DNA of 64,000 nt, taken from Aneurinibacillus sp. Ricciae_BoGa-3 (GTDB taxonomy: Bacteria; Bacillota; Bacilli; Aneurinibacillales; Aneurinibacillaceae). How positions within the stretch are numbered: position 1 is the first letter of the stretch; each line of letters begins with the position of its first letter. Below are positions 51,575-61,388 of this stretch, in pieces. Under the pieces are notes generated by a model. That model saw only the letters and a program-made list of their open reading frames with translations. It ran no database searches and was not told where the DNA came from. A program made the position numbers and the translations under genes. Where the stretch lies: assembly GCF_028421645.1 (NCBI RefSeq), contig NZ_CP116887.1, positions 4,833,501 to 4,897,500 of the forward strand, read 5' to 3'.

Positions 51575-52528
51575 CTATGGATGATGGGTTGTATCGTGCA
51601 TCTTTGGCATATTCGACATGTTAGGCATGTACGGCATATTTTGCTTGCTGCTTGAGTTAGACTGTCCCTGGTCTCCCGGAGCCGGTGACAATACAGCTTC
51701 CTGCTCCAAAGGCCGGTGATCCATAGAAGAGAATGTCATCTTCGGTACAAGGCCTGGGATCAACAGTTTCTGATAACCCTCGTCGGTCAACTTAGGTGCG
51801 GTATTTTTCACAGTCTGCACCCAGCTCGCAAAATCTGCCGGCGGCTGTGCCACAACATCAAAAAACATATGCGCAAAACCTCTGCCCGTAAAATTAGCGC
51901 CTCGACCGCCGTATGTGCCCGGCTTATCCGCTTGCAGCCACAACCGCAGGCGCTGGCCGGGCATACTGTATTCCTGTCCGCCCAGTGTAGGCACCCAGAA
52001 CGAGTTCATCGAGGTTGCCGAGGTCAGCTCAAATTTTATGGGTGTATTGACCGGAATATGTACATAGTTTACGGTCTCAATATTCTGCCCGGGGTACTTA
52101 AATATCCACTTCCAGTCAGCAGATGTGACGTAAATGGTCATAGGTGAAGTGTTCGCTGGATGGGGAGGCGGATTTTCCAATGAAAACGTTGTCCTAGCCA
52201 TTGGAATCGCCAGCGCCATAACCATAACAATTGGTGCCGCCGTCCATATAATTTCAAGCGTTTTGCTTGACTTTGTCTCTGGAGGCTCATAATTCATATT
52301 TTCCGGTTTTTCACGATAGCGTACGACTATGTACGTATACAGCACTAACACGACCAGCACGGCGATCGACATAACCACTAAAGACCAGATAATTAATTTA
52401 TATTCGCTCCATGCCACCGGTCCCTGCGGATTCAACACAGAATACCTCGTCCCACATCCTGTTGCAAAGATGAGCAGAAAGGCAAAAGATGCAAGCCCAG
52501 CTATAAATCTTTTTTTGTCTTTCAGCAT
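51575..52528 (-). CDS. qoxA: Quinol oxidase subunit II (operon 1)
   Basis: 317 residues. The lipobox LLIFATGC gives a lipid-anchored N-terminus (Cys near 25), followed by two membrane helices and an extracytoplasmic cupredoxin domain. The CuA ligands (Cys-x3-Cys) are missing, which marks a quinol rather than cytochrome c oxidase. The C-terminal tail MPYMPNMSNMPKMHDTTHHP is unusually rich in Met and His. It is the first gene of the operon. Confidence 0.92.
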   Translation of the reverse strand: MLKDKKRFIAGLASFAFLLIFATGCGTRYSVLNPQGPVAWSEYKLIIWSLVVMSIAVLVVLVLYTYIVVRYREKPENMNYEPPETKSSKTLEIIWTAAPIVMVMALAIPMARTTFSLENPPPHPANTSPMTIYVTSADWKWIFKYPGQNIETVNYVHIPVNTPIKFELTSATSMNSFWVPTLGGQEYSMPGQRLRLWLQADKPGTYGGRGANFTGRGFAHMFFDVVAQPPADFASWVQTVKNTAPKLTDEGYQKLLIPGLVPKMTFSSMDHRPLEQEAVLSPAPGDQGQSNSSSKQNMPYMPNMSNMPKMHDTTHHP

Positions 52529-52870
52529 TTCCTTGACTTACCCCCTTTCTATGTTTGCATCTTGGGTGAATTACATTATCAAATACCATTTCTATCCGTT
52601 TCTCTCTTTTTTAAAACCTAAAAATCGATTGTTTTTCCCCTGGAGCAGCAAGATAATAAACTGAATAAAAAAATACTTTACTTATCAACAAATTTACTAT
52701 AATATTTTTATCGTTGTTTTCTCTTGATGGGACCCGCAATGTACTAAATATATAGAAAATAGACGCAATACAATCGTTTCTTTATCAACTTCAGAGTATT
52801 ACTCAACCGATATTAGGTTACAGATAAAGAAATAGAAGAGAGAAAATTAAGATAAGGAGAGAATTGGGAA
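52529..52870. other. Divergent promoter region between qox operon 1 and an amino acid permease
   Basis: About 340 bases, AT-rich, without a plausible gene. It must contain the promoters for qoxA (leftward) and the permease (rightward). No clear operator or terminator was found. Confidence 0.5.
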
Positions 52871-54262
52871 ATGGATTTGTTTAGGAAAAAGTCTATAACC
52901 GATTTGGTTGGCCAATCGGACACTGATAAATCATCACTCAAAAAAAATCTGGGTATTTTTGATCTCACGATGCTTGGGATTGGAGCTACCATCGGAACGG
53001 GTATTTTTGTCCTGCCTGGTGTTGTCGCTGCGGAACATGCAGGACCTGCTCTAATTATTTCGTTCATCCTATCCGGGCTTGCCTGCATCTTTGCGGCGCT
53101 TTGCTACTGTGAATTTGCTTCCATGGTGCCTGCATCGGGCAGTGCCTACACGTACAGTTATGCAACGTTTGGGGAACTTATTGCATGGATTCTCGGATGG
53201 GATTTAATTCTGGAGTATGGCCTTGCTTCCTCAACGGTTGCAAGCGGCTGGTCCGGCTATGCACAGGGCCTGCTCGCAGGGTTCGGAATACATCTGCCAA
53301 CAGCCATATCCAGCGCTTATAACCCAGCCAAGGGAACTCTTATTGATCTACCTGCTATTCTGATTACACTGGTAATAACCTTTATTTTAACGCGGGGAGT
53401 AAAGGAATCAGCTCGGATAAACTCTATTATGGTTATCCTTAAAATTTTGATTATTCTTCTTTTTATTGTTATAGGGGTCCAATATGTAAAACCAGCTAAC
53501 TGGTCACCGTTTATGCCCTTCGGTTTTTCAGGAGTGGCTACCGGCGCAGCTACTGTTTTTGCTGCCTATATTGGATTTGATGCCGTGGCCACGGCGGCAG
53601 AAGAAGCGCGAAATCCGCAGCGTACCATGCCAGTCGGCATCATCGCTTCTGTAGCGGTCTGCATTCTGCTGTACATTGTTGTCTCTTTAATTTTGACTGG
53701 TATAGTGCCTTACGAGCAGCTTAATGTGAAAAATCCCGTTTCTTTCGCGATTGAATTCATTCATCAGAATTGGGTTGCCGGCTTCATTTCACTGGGTGCA
53801 ATCATCGGTATTACAACCGTTTTATTCGTGATGCTCTATGGACAAACGCGTCTTTTCTACTCAATGAGCCGGGACGGCCTGCTTCCGAAAGTTTTTTCCA
53901 GGGTCAACCCAAGAACGAAAACACCGGCTACAGGCACCTGGGTTACCGGGATTCTCGCAGCATTCTTCGGGGGTATTCTACCGCTGGACAGACTGGTTGA
54001 ACTGGTCAACATTGGTACATTTACCGCATTCATCGTCGTATCGGCGGGCGTTATCGTCCTTCGCAAAACGCGGCCAGATTTAAAAAGATCGTTCCGGGTA
54101 CCACTTGTGCCGTTGCTCCCTTTGCTAGCAATTGTATCCTGCGGTTATCTTGTATTGCAGCTTCCTTCTATTACCTGGATCGGCTTCGCGGTCTGGCTGG
54201 TGCTGGGGTTATTCGTATATTTTCTCTACGGAGTCAAGCACAGTTCGCTGTCGAAAAAGTAG
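52871..54262 (+). CDS. APC-superfamily amino acid permease (YfnA/CAT-like)
   Basis: A 463-residue membrane protein with about twelve segments. LTMLGIGATIGTGIFVLPG is the substrate-binding first helix, and AAYIGFDAVATAAEEARNPQRTMP is the cationic amino acid transporter (CAT) signature. It probably takes up neutral or cationic amino acids. GGAGAG lies before the ATG. A strong bidirectional terminator follows. Confidence 0.85.
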   Translation: MDLFRKKSITDLVGQSDTDKSSLKKNLGIFDLTMLGIGATIGTGIFVLPGVVAAEHAGPALIISFILSGLACIFAALCYCEFASMVPASGSAYTYSYATFGELIAWILGWDLILEYGLASSTVASGWSGYAQGLLAGFGIHLPTAISSAYNPAKGTLIDLPAILITLVITFILTRGVKESARINSIMVILKILIILLFIVIGVQYVKPANWSPFMPFGFSGVATGAATVFAAYIGFDAVATAAEEARNPQRTMPVGIIASVAVCILLYIVVSLILTGIVPYEQLNVKNPVSFAIEFIHQNWVAGFISLGAIIGITTVLFVMLYGQTRLFYSMSRDGLLPKVFSRVNPRTKTPATGTWVTGILAAFFGGILPLDRLVELVNIGTFTAFIVVSAGVIVLRKTRPDLKRSFRVPLVPLLPLLAIVSCGYLVLQLPSITWIGFAVWLVLGLFVYFLYGVKHSSLSKK

Positions 54263-54318
54263 CTGTTCATTAGCAGCATTTTAATTAGCTGAAGACCGTT
54301 TTTCATGTTTAGATAGCA

Positions 54319-54376
54319 CAAAGGCAGCGGTGAAGGAAATTGTCTAGCCATTATTTCCTTCATTCGCTGCCTTTTT
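54319..54376. terminator. Bidirectional terminator
   Basis: AAAGGCAGCG (54320-54329) pairs with CGCTGCCTTT (54365-54374), with an inner pair GAAGGAAA/TTTCCTTC. It lies between the convergent permease and DUF488 genes and touches the DUF488 stop codon. Confidence 0.85.
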
Positions 54377-54749
54377 ATTTATTGCGAGCGTTAATCTTGC
54401 GGGCGACCCAATCCCGGAGTACGACTGCATGATTATGCTGTGTATCCTTCGCTGCGAACAGCAGCGTAACATATCTATCTACGGCTGCTTCATACAGCCA
54501 TTTTACCGCCTCGCAGCAAACCGGATCGCTCGCTAACTCTTCTTCATAGCGGCTGCGAAACGCTTCAAATCTTTCAGGTTTGTGATTAAACCACTTCCGC
54601 AACTCCGGACTTGGCGCAGCCTCCTTAAGCCATAAATCTATACAAGCCTGTTCTTTGGATATTCCCCGCGGCCAGACTCGATCAATCAGGATCCTGCTGC
54701 CATCTTCAGGAGTAGGCGGTTCATATATGCGTTTAATTTGTATACCCAT
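54375..54749 (-). CDS. DUF488 family protein
   Basis: 124 residues: IKRIYEPPTPEDGSRILIDRVWPRGISK is the family signature, followed by WFNHKPERFEAFRSRYEEEL and TLLFAAKDTQHNHAVVL. It is small and soluble, with unknown function. It is a single gene on the minus strand; its stop codon touches the terminator shared with the upstream permease. Confidence 0.9.
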   Translation of the reverse strand: MGIQIKRIYEPPTPEDGSRILIDRVWPRGISKEQACIDLWLKEAAPSPELRKWFNHKPERFEAFRSRYEEELASDPVCCEAVKWLYEAAVDRYVTLLFAAKDTQHNHAVVLRDWVARKINARNK

Positions 54750-54830
54750 CTATTTCACCTTCACTTATTGACAAAAACATCGCGGAGATGTTTTACTTTG
54801 TTCCCCATTGCTTCCCATTATAGCAACGTA

Positions 54831-56078
54831 TTATTCCCCTTCCACTGCAACCGGCTTCTGTCCAGAAGCATTTCTGCCCATCAATGGCAGAATAAAAAAC
54901 AGCCCGATTAAAAACAACACGCCAGCCGCTCCATACATGGAGACGAGCGAGAACTGTGACTTAAGCCAACCAGCCATACTCATCGTGACAACCATAGCAC
55001 CCATAAACAGCGGATTAAGTACCCCATTTACCCGTCCTACAAAAGATTCTTCGGTCGATTGCAGGATAAGCGTATTGATGCCAATTGGGATACAGGGAAA
55101 GAACAGCCCATTAATAAACTGAACCACAAGTGTAAACGTGACGCTGGTAGACAGGCCAACGCCGGTAATGGAAATAGCGCTTACCAGCATTGTCGCCGGG
55201 AGCAGCTTCTGCGGGGAAATTTTCTTTGATAGTCCCATAACGGCACCGCCACCTATCAGCATCGCTGCGCCGTTCACCATCATAAGCCATTGTACATTTT
55301 CTTTAGGCAGCCCAAGCCGCTCTGTAACAATAAAAATGGAAAGTGGCTGAATAATGCCCACAGCAAAACCGGCTACGATAAATCCGCCGCCAAGCAGCCT
55401 CAATACCTTTTTTGACCAGACATAACGGAACCCGTCTTTTAATTCCAGCCAGAAGTTTCCCTCCTGCTTCTCTTTCTGCTCACTTACATCGGGCGGCAGG
55501 AAAACGAGCACCCCAGCGGACAGCATAAACGCGATCCCCATCACAGCGATGGCAAAATGAATGCCAAATCTCTGATACACAAACGTGCCCAGCAGTGGGC
55601 CGATGATCATAAAAATGGACATAAGTGCCTGGAAAAGCGCCATTCCCATCTGCATCTGGCCTTCAGACACATGTACTTTGAACAGCTTCATTGTGGAAGG
55701 CTGAGAAAACTGCGAAAGAATGGCAGAAACAAGGGTAACAAAAAAAACGGCCTTCCATGAGCCGAAAGTAACGGCAAGCAGCACGATAAAAACGGACACC
55801 GCACTGAGCCCATCACACCAGACCATAGTCCTCTTAGGACGCCACCTGTCTGCAAACGTTCCGCCTATAATCGAAAACAGAAAAATCGGGGCAAACTCGG
55901 CTACAGAAATAAGGGAAACCGAAAACGGGTCGTTGTTAGTCTTCTCCATGACATAAAGCAAAATAGCAAAGTTTCGCACCCATATGCCAGTCTGCAAGAA
56001 TATTCCTGAAACCATGATGATCTGCACAAAGCGATTTCGAAAAAAACCTGTCGAAGCAGGCGTACTTATCGTGGACAT
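54831..56078 (-). CDS. MFS transporter (MFS_3-type exporter)
   Basis: A 415-residue membrane protein with twelve predicted segments. FFRNRFVQIIMVSGIFLQTGIWVRNFAI at the start, the loop GGTFADRWRPKRTMVWCDGLSA (motif A) and QFINGLFFPCIPIG are typical of MFS_3 drug/macrolide-type exporters. The substrate is unknown. It stands alone, 111 bases from the methyltransferase gene. Confidence 0.85.
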   Translation of the reverse strand: MSTISTPASTGFFRNRFVQIIMVSGIFLQTGIWVRNFAILLYVMEKTNNDPFSVSLISVAEFAPIFLFSIIGGTFADRWRPKRTMVWCDGLSAVSVFIVLLAVTFGSWKAVFFVTLVSAILSQFSQPSTMKLFKVHVSEGQMQMGMALFQALMSIFMIIGPLLGTFVYQRFGIHFAIAVMGIAFMLSAGVLVFLPPDVSEQKEKQEGNFWLELKDGFRYVWSKKVLRLLGGGFIVAGFAVGIIQPLSIFIVTERLGLPKENVQWLMMVNGAAMLIGGGAVMGLSKKISPQKLLPATMLVSAISITGVGLSTSVTFTLVVQFINGLFFPCIPIGINTLILQSTEESFVGRVNGVLNPLFMGAMVVTMSMAGWLKSQFSLVSMYGAAGVLFLIGLFFILPLMGRNASGQKPVAVEGE

Positions 56079-56189
56079 CCTCTTACATCTCTCCCTCTTA
56101 TCTATCTATGTGAATGCTACATTATATTTCTATATGGTTGTAATCTTTCTCCCCACCCTATTAATAATAGTAAATAAAACCTTTCCGGT

Positions 56190-56987
56190 CTATCCACCTG
56201 TTGGCGGACATGGCTTTCTACAAAGAACCATCCATTCATCCACTTGGAGGGATCGAACATCATCATTATGAATATCCACTGAAAAATAACCCTGTATATC
56301 TTTATCGGCATGCAAGATAAAGTTGGTGACCCTTGCAATTTGTTCACTGTTAACTGTTGTGCGATTCACCCATGTTGGATAATCGTATGTCTTTTTACGC
56401 GTAAGTGTTTTTGCCTCCTCCAAGCCGGCTGCAGCAAATAAACCTCTCCATTCGTTAATAGATAAACACCTGACGTGGCTTTCATCACGCAGCTTTTCCA
56501 TCGAATTCATAAAGTCGGCTAATCGAGCTTCTCCTGGTGCTACATTGTCAATTAAAATAAAGGTTCCGCCGGCTTTCAGCGTCCGAAAAACTTCGCTGAT
56601 GAATTGGTCAGGATTGGGGAAATGGTGGGCCGCAATGCGGCATGTTGCCAGGTCAAACGTATCATCCAAAAAGGGTAGTTGTTCAGCATCTGAAACCACA
56701 TACCAAATATTCGGGTGTGCATTTCGCAAATGCCTGGCAGTATTCGCAAGCATTTGCCGGGTCATATCTGTAGCAAACACGTGCCCTGCATGGGGGGATA
56801 ATGTTCTGGCGGTATGTCCGCCTCCTGTGGCAATATCCAGTACGACCCAGTCTGGCTGCGGCTTCGCCCACTCAATCAACAACGAGAGATCCTTACCTTT
56901 GGCATGAGATTCGCTTGTGACATACTTCTCAGCATTCTTGGCAAACTGTTTCCTCACCTTGTCTTTTATCGAGTCATCCTCCAACAT
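56190..56987 (-). CDS. Class I SAM-dependent methyltransferase (YcgJ-like)
   Basis: A 265-residue cytoplasmic methyltransferase of the UbiE/Methyltransf_11 type. Motif I is VLDIATGGGHTA (about 49-60), the acidic residue follows in VFATDMTRQML, and the post-I DAEQLPFLDDTFDLATCRIAAHHF block is typical. The substrate is not predictable from sequence. The ATG at 56987 has GAGGAGG upstream. It ends CRKPCPPTGG. Confidence 0.85.
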   Translation of the reverse strand: MLEDDSIKDKVRKQFAKNAEKYVTSESHAKGKDLSLLIEWAKPQPDWVVLDIATGGGHTARTLSPHAGHVFATDMTRQMLANTARHLRNAHPNIWYVVSDAEQLPFLDDTFDLATCRIAAHHFPNPDQFISEVFRTLKAGGTFILIDNVAPGEARLADFMNSMEKLRDESHVRCLSINEWRGLFAAAGLEEAKTLTRKKTYDYPTWVNRTTVNSEQIARVTNFILHADKDIQGYFSVDIHNDDVRSLQVDEWMVLCRKPCPPTGG

Positions 56988-57047
56988 CAGCTCAGCCTCC
57001 TCAATTAGAGCTTCAAAGTCTCTACCAACTTACTTAAACGAAAACAA

Positions 57048-57086
57048 AAAAATACCTGCCAGGCTTGCGCCGAGCAGGTATTTTTT
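57048..57086 (-). terminator. Terminator of the second qox operon
   Basis: AAAATACCTGC (57049-57059) pairs with GCAGGTATTTT (57074-57084), with T-runs on both strands. Confidence 0.85.
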
Positions 57087-57091
57087 CTTCA

Positions 57092-57397
57092 TTAGAAGCT
57101 CTGGGAGTTAAACGTCATAATCCAAGCAGATCCGCCAACAATTGTGATAACGAAGATCATGCCTAGTATAAGTGCCATCACGTTCCAACCCGGTTTTTCA
57201 CTTTCTCTGATATGCATGAACAGAATTAACTGAACCAAGAATTGTAGAACCGCTGCGATGATAATCGTCACAACGAGCGGTACAGCACTCATTGCATGAT
57301 TTAATACCAGCATGATAGGGATAATCGTTAAGATAATCGACAGGATAAACCCGATCACATATGCTTTGGTTGAACCATGATTCTCTTGCTGTGACAT
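57092..57397 (-). CDS. qoxD: Quinol oxidase subunit IV (operon 2)
   Basis: 101 residues with three membrane segments, as in CyoD/QoxD: YVIGFILSIILTIIPIMLVLNH, VLQFLVQLILFMHIRE and FVITIVGGSAWIM. It starts one base after the qoxC stop. It is shorter than its paralogue at 48634-48966 but collinear with it. Confidence 0.9.
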   Translation of the reverse strand: MSQQENHGSTKAYVIGFILSIILTIIPIMLVLNHAMSAVPLVVTIIIAAVLQFLVQLILFMHIRESEKPGWNVMALILGMIFVITIVGGSAWIMTFNSQSF

Positions 57398-57398
57398 C

Positions 57399-58004
57399 TT
57401 ACATCACCCCCATCAGGTATACAACAGTAAAGAGGAAAATCCAGACGGCATCAAGAAAGTGCCAGTACAAGCTGATAATCGTGATTTTCCGTTTCGTGAC
57501 ACCTGTAATACCGCGTTTATTAAGCTGGAAGATAAGTCCAACCATCCAGACTAAACCAAGCGATACGTGGCATCCGTGCGTTCCAACCAGAACGAAGAAA
57601 GCGGAGAGAAATCCGCTGCGGGAGATCGTTGCACCTTCCCCAACCATTTTGGTAAATTCGCTAACTTCTAAGCCAACGAAAGCTAATCCAAGGATAGCGG
57701 TAATAACCAGCCAGCCTATAAGAGCCTTCTTATTGCCTTTATGCATAGCCAGTGTAGCCAAACCACTAGTGAAACTACTTGTTAATAGAATAAATGTTTC
57801 TGCCACAAACCCGGGGACCTCAAACAGCTCTTTGCCGATAGGGCCGCCGTCCGTATGTGTACGCAGTACCACATAGGTTGCAAACAGAGTTCCGAATAAG
57901 ATACAGTCTGTTACGAGAAAGATCCAGAAGCCCAGTATCTTTAGTGAGGCATCGTGTTCCTCATGGTGATCATGGTGATCGTGATGGGATACAGCGTGTT
58001 CCAT
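57399..58004 (-). CDS. qoxC: Quinol oxidase subunit III (operon 2)
   Basis: 201 residues of the COX3 family with five membrane segments: KILGFWIFLVTDCILFGTLFATYVVL and LVGTHGCHVSLGLVWMV. The N-terminus MEHAVSHHDHHDHHEEHD is a striking His-rich stretch. Its ATG overlaps the qoxB stop (TAATG), so translation is coupled. Confidence 0.92.
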   Translation of the reverse strand: MEHAVSHHDHHDHHEEHDASLKILGFWIFLVTDCILFGTLFATYVVLRTHTDGGPIGKELFEVPGFVAETFILLTSSFTSGLATLAMHKGNKKALIGWLVITAILGLAFVGLEVSEFTKMVGEGATISRSGFLSAFFVLVGTHGCHVSLGLVWMVGLIFQLNKRGITGVTKRKITIISLYWHFLDAVWIFLFTVVYLMGVM

Positions 58005-59962
58005 TATACAGCCCCCTTCCCAACAAATGCCGCTTCAGTACGTTCGATTTCATCAACAGGGATGTAATAATCTGTATCGTATTGGAAAGAGCGTGCGATT
58101 AGGCAACCGGCTACACCGATTAGTCCGATAATACCCATCCAGGTCCAGGTAAATGTAAAGCCAAATCCTGCGATAAACCAGAATACAGACATGACAAAAG
58201 GTATTCCTGAATTCTTCGGCATATGAATCGGTTCATAATGCGCCTTTTCCTTGTTCGTACCTTTTTGCTGCAATTGCTTTTGTTTCTTCAGCCACCAATC
58301 ATCTGCGCCTTCAACCTGTGGAATGACAGCAAAGTTATACATTGGCGCTGGTGACGGAATAGACCATTCAAGCGTACGTGCATCCCATGGGTCGTTTGAT
58401 ACGCGTTCCCCTTTGAAGATGCTGTAGATGATCTGCCAGCCCTGGAATACGAATCCAATACCCATTAAGAAGGCACCAATGGTAGATACCAAGTTCAGAG
58501 GGCCCCAGCCCATATCCCATCCATAAGTATAAACGCGACGGGTCATACCCATGAAACCTAGAGCATACTGTGGCATGAAGCAGACGTAGAAACCAATATT
58601 CCATAACCAGAACGCCCATTTACCGAGCGTCTCATTGAGTTTGAAACCAAACATTTTTGGCCACCAGTAGTAAAGGCCCGCCAAATATCCGAATACTACA
58701 CCACCGATTAGCACCTGGTGGAAGTGAGCAATCAAGAAGTAGCTGTTGTGATACTGATAGTCAGCAGGAGCAACAGAAAGCATGACGCCAGTTGCACCAC
58801 CGATTGCGAAGCAAGGCACGAAGGCAATCGTCCACAACATTGGCTGTGTAATCTTGATCCGCCCGCGATACAGGGTAAACAACCAGTTAAATATCTTAAC
58901 CCCGGTTGGAATTGCAATCGCCATCGTAGAAATGGCAAAGAATGCATTTACATCAGCCCCTGCACCCATCGTAAAGAAGTGGTGAACCCAGGTGAAATAA
59001 CCAATCACACTGATAACCAACATCGCAAATACCATAGATTTATAACCAAAAATCGTCTTTTTAGCAAATGTACTTACGATTTCGGAGAAAATACCGAAAG
59101 CCGGAAGGATAACGATATATACCTCTGGGTGTCCCCACATCCAAATCAAGTTAATATACATCATTGGATTACCACCATGCAGCATGGTGAAGAAATGAGC
59201 CCCAAAGAAGCGGTCAATAAACAGAAGCGCAAGCGTTACGGTTAATACCGGGAACGCGAAAATAATTAAAATAGAGGTTGCAAGTACAGACCAGGTAAAC
59301 AGCGGCATCTTCATCAGCTTCATGCCTGGTGCTCTCATTTTTAAGATGGTCACCATGAAGTTAATACCGGTCGCCAAACTACCGATACCTGAGATTTGAA
59401 CACCCCAGATGTAGAAGTTTTCGCCAGGTCCGTGGCTGAAATCTAATTCAGACAGCGGAGGATAGCTCAACCAGCCTGCATTCGGAGAACCACCGATTAC
59501 AAAAGATATGTTAAAGAGCATTGCGCCCATGAAGAAAAGCCAGAAACTAATTGAATTAAGGAACGGATACGCAACGTCACGCGCACCGATTTGAAGCGGA
59601 ACTACGATATTAAACAGCGCGAACATGAAAGGCATCGCCATGAACAGAATCATGATCGTACCGTGTGTCGTAAAGATCTCGTTATAGTGTTCTGACTCTA
59701 AGAAATGCATGTTAGGGAATGCTAATTGTATGCGCATAAGAATAGCATCCACCCCACCGCGGAACAGCATTAATAGCGATGCGAGCAAATACATAATCCC
59801 GATCTTCTTATGGTCGACAGTTGTGATCCATTCACGCCAGAGCCAGCCCCATCTTTTTAGTTTCGTTAGCACCAAAAGAACTGCCAGACTTGCAAGCACA
59901 ATTGAAACGTCTGCACCATAAATCATGGGGTCGCCCGTGACAAAGAAATGTGATGTATCCAT
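58004..59962 (-). CDS. qoxB: Quinol oxidase subunit I (operon 2), heme-copper catalytic subunit
   Basis: 652 residues, about fifteen membrane helices. Heme and CuB ligands are present in HGTIMILFMAMPF, WGHPEVYIVILPAFG, TWVHHFFTMG and AHFHQVLIG. It reduces oxygen with electrons from quinol and pumps protons. It is clearly paralogous to 49612-51549 and in the same gene order. GGAAGGAGG lies before the ATG. Confidence 0.95.
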   Translation of the reverse strand: MDTSHFFVTGDPMIYGADVSIVLASLAVLLVLTKLKRWGWLWREWITTVDHKKIGIMYLLASLLMLFRGGVDAILMRIQLAFPNMHFLESEHYNEIFTTHGTIMILFMAMPFMFALFNIVVPLQIGARDVAYPFLNSISFWLFFMGAMLFNISFVIGGSPNAGWLSYPPLSELDFSHGPGENFYIWGVQISGIGSLATGINFMVTILKMRAPGMKLMKMPLFTWSVLATSILIIFAFPVLTVTLALLFIDRFFGAHFFTMLHGGNPMMYINLIWMWGHPEVYIVILPAFGIFSEIVSTFAKKTIFGYKSMVFAMLVISVIGYFTWVHHFFTMGAGADVNAFFAISTMAIAIPTGVKIFNWLFTLYRGRIKITQPMLWTIAFVPCFAIGGATGVMLSVAPADYQYHNSYFLIAHFHQVLIGGVVFGYLAGLYYWWPKMFGFKLNETLGKWAFWLWNIGFYVCFMPQYALGFMGMTRRVYTYGWDMGWGPLNLVSTIGAFLMGIGFVFQGWQIIYSIFKGERVSNDPWDARTLEWSIPSPAPMYNFAVIPQVEGADDWWLKKQKQLQQKGTNKEKAHYEPIHMPKNSGIPFVMSVFWFIAGFGFTFTWTWMGIIGLIGVAGCLIARSFQYDTDYYIPVDEIERTEAAFVGKGAV

Positions 59963-59987
59963 TAAGGTTTTCCTCCTTCCTTTTGCC

Positions 59988-60905
59988 TTATTTATTCATT
60001 TTCATTCCAGGCATGTCAGTGTTGGACATACCCGGCATATCGTGATGGTAGTATTGACCACCGTTCTTGCTAACTGTTTCCTCAAAAGAACCATCAGGAT
60101 AAGACGAGAACGTTTGCACATTGGATGTGTCTTGTTTGCTAGTGAGACTCACGTAACCTTCTTTAGTTAACGCAGGAGCTGTATGTTTTACACTTTTCGC
60201 CCATGCATCAAATTCAGCCTGCGGCTTTGCTTCGACTTGGAATTGCATATGTGCAAATCCCTTACCAGTAAAATTCGCGCCAGAACCGAAGTATTTACCA
60301 GGATGATCGGCCTGGAGCCACAGACGCATCGCCATACCAGGCATGGCATATTCCTGACCGCCTAACTGTGGAACCCAGAAAGAGTTCATAGGGGCATCGG
60401 AAGTAAGCACAAATTGCACCGGAACACCTGCAGGAATTTCACAGTAGTTGACTGTTGCAATTTTTTGGTCCGGATACTGGAACAGCCATTTCCAGTTCAA
60501 GTTAGTAACTTGAATGGTAATCGGCTTAGCATCCGTAACTGGTGGTTTGGTAAGAGCATACGTGTCTTTCGCAGTAAAGTAACCGAGAATACCAATGATT
60601 ATCACCGGAATACCCCACCATATGATTTCAAGTACCTTGCTGTCCGACCAATCCGGGGTATAAGGTGCATCATTACCTGGCTTGTCACGGAAACGATAAA
60701 CAATGTAAACCAGAATGGCCAGAACGGGAATAACGACAATCGCACACAGGATAGTAGAGATTACAATCAAATGAAGCTCGGTTTGACCAACGGGTCCCTT
60801 CGGATCAAGAACAATATAATTGCTACTACATCCTGACATCATGATCATCGTCAGGGCTGCTACAAAAAACAGGCTAACACGATTTAGCAGCTTTTGTTTC
60901 TTCAC
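59988..60905 (-). CDS. qoxA: Quinol oxidase subunit II (operon 2)
   Basis: 305 residues with a lipobox (ALTMIMMSGC), two membrane helices and a cupredoxin domain lacking CuA ligands. The C-terminal tail YYHHDMPGMSNTDMPGMKMNK is rich in Met and His, as in the paralogue. The GTG at 60905 with GAGGAGG 8 bases upstream is preferred over the ATG at 60929. It is the first gene of the operon. Confidence 0.9.
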   Translation of the reverse strand: MKKQKLLNRVSLFFVAALTMIMMSGCSSNYIVLDPKGPVGQTELHLIVISTILCAIVVIPVLAILVYIVYRFRDKPGNDAPYTPDWSDSKVLEIIWWGIPVIIIGILGYFTAKDTYALTKPPVTDAKPITIQVTNLNWKWLFQYPDQKIATVNYCEIPAGVPVQFVLTSDAPMNSFWVPQLGGQEYAMPGMAMRLWLQADHPGKYFGSGANFTGKGFAHMQFQVEAKPQAEFDAWAKSVKHTAPALTKEGYVSLTSKQDTSNVQTFSSYPDGSFEETVSKNGGQYYHHDMPGMSNTDMPGMKMNK

Positions 60906-60929
60906 CTTGTTTCCTCCTCTCTTATGCAT

Positions 60930-61388
60930 CCACTAAAATTTTGGGGCAACTGGCCTAATACTTTGTGGATTAAATAATGATAGATTCAAACGCACCAGTA
61001 ACGTTGCCGCACTTAGTAACGTTCTTATAATATCAAAGCTGCCGCATGCTTGCTATGATTGTTTCTGCATTATTCATCATTTTGTCACACATTCGGACAA
61101 AAAGTTTTCACCTCTTCTCCACAACTTAGATAAATATCCCCAAAAATTGGCCTTGTAGAGCAGTTCCATTATAAATTTATGTATAAATGGATTTGCTTTA
61201 CTTAGCCATGAAAAACTATCTACCCCTTACCTACTTTACAGCACTTTAAAACAACATCTACCATGAATTATTGACGATATATCAAATGATTGTTTTCAAA
61301 CCTTGCTGCCCTACATCGGGTCTGATAAAATGTGTTCCTAGTAGTGAGGCTGTACTATTTCCCTTTAACATTGAAAGGATGAAAACGC
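60930..61388. other. Divergent control region between qox operon 2 and ctaM-like gene
   Basis: About 460 bases without a gene, AT-rich in the right half. Two direct copies of AGTAACGTT begin at 60997 and 61015 (18 bases apart), about 90-120 bases upstream of the qoxA start. They could be an operator. No further signal could be read with confidence. Confidence 0.45.

Noticed and set aside
54768..54792. CAAAAACATCGCGGAGATG as a fifth copy of the interspersed repeat
   Set aside because: Only about 15 bases match the left arm and the following sequence differs.
56060..56105. Start-stop mini frame (ATGTAA) just before the MFS exporter gene as a regulatory element
   Set aside because: Two adjacent codons can arise by chance and no supporting hairpin was found.
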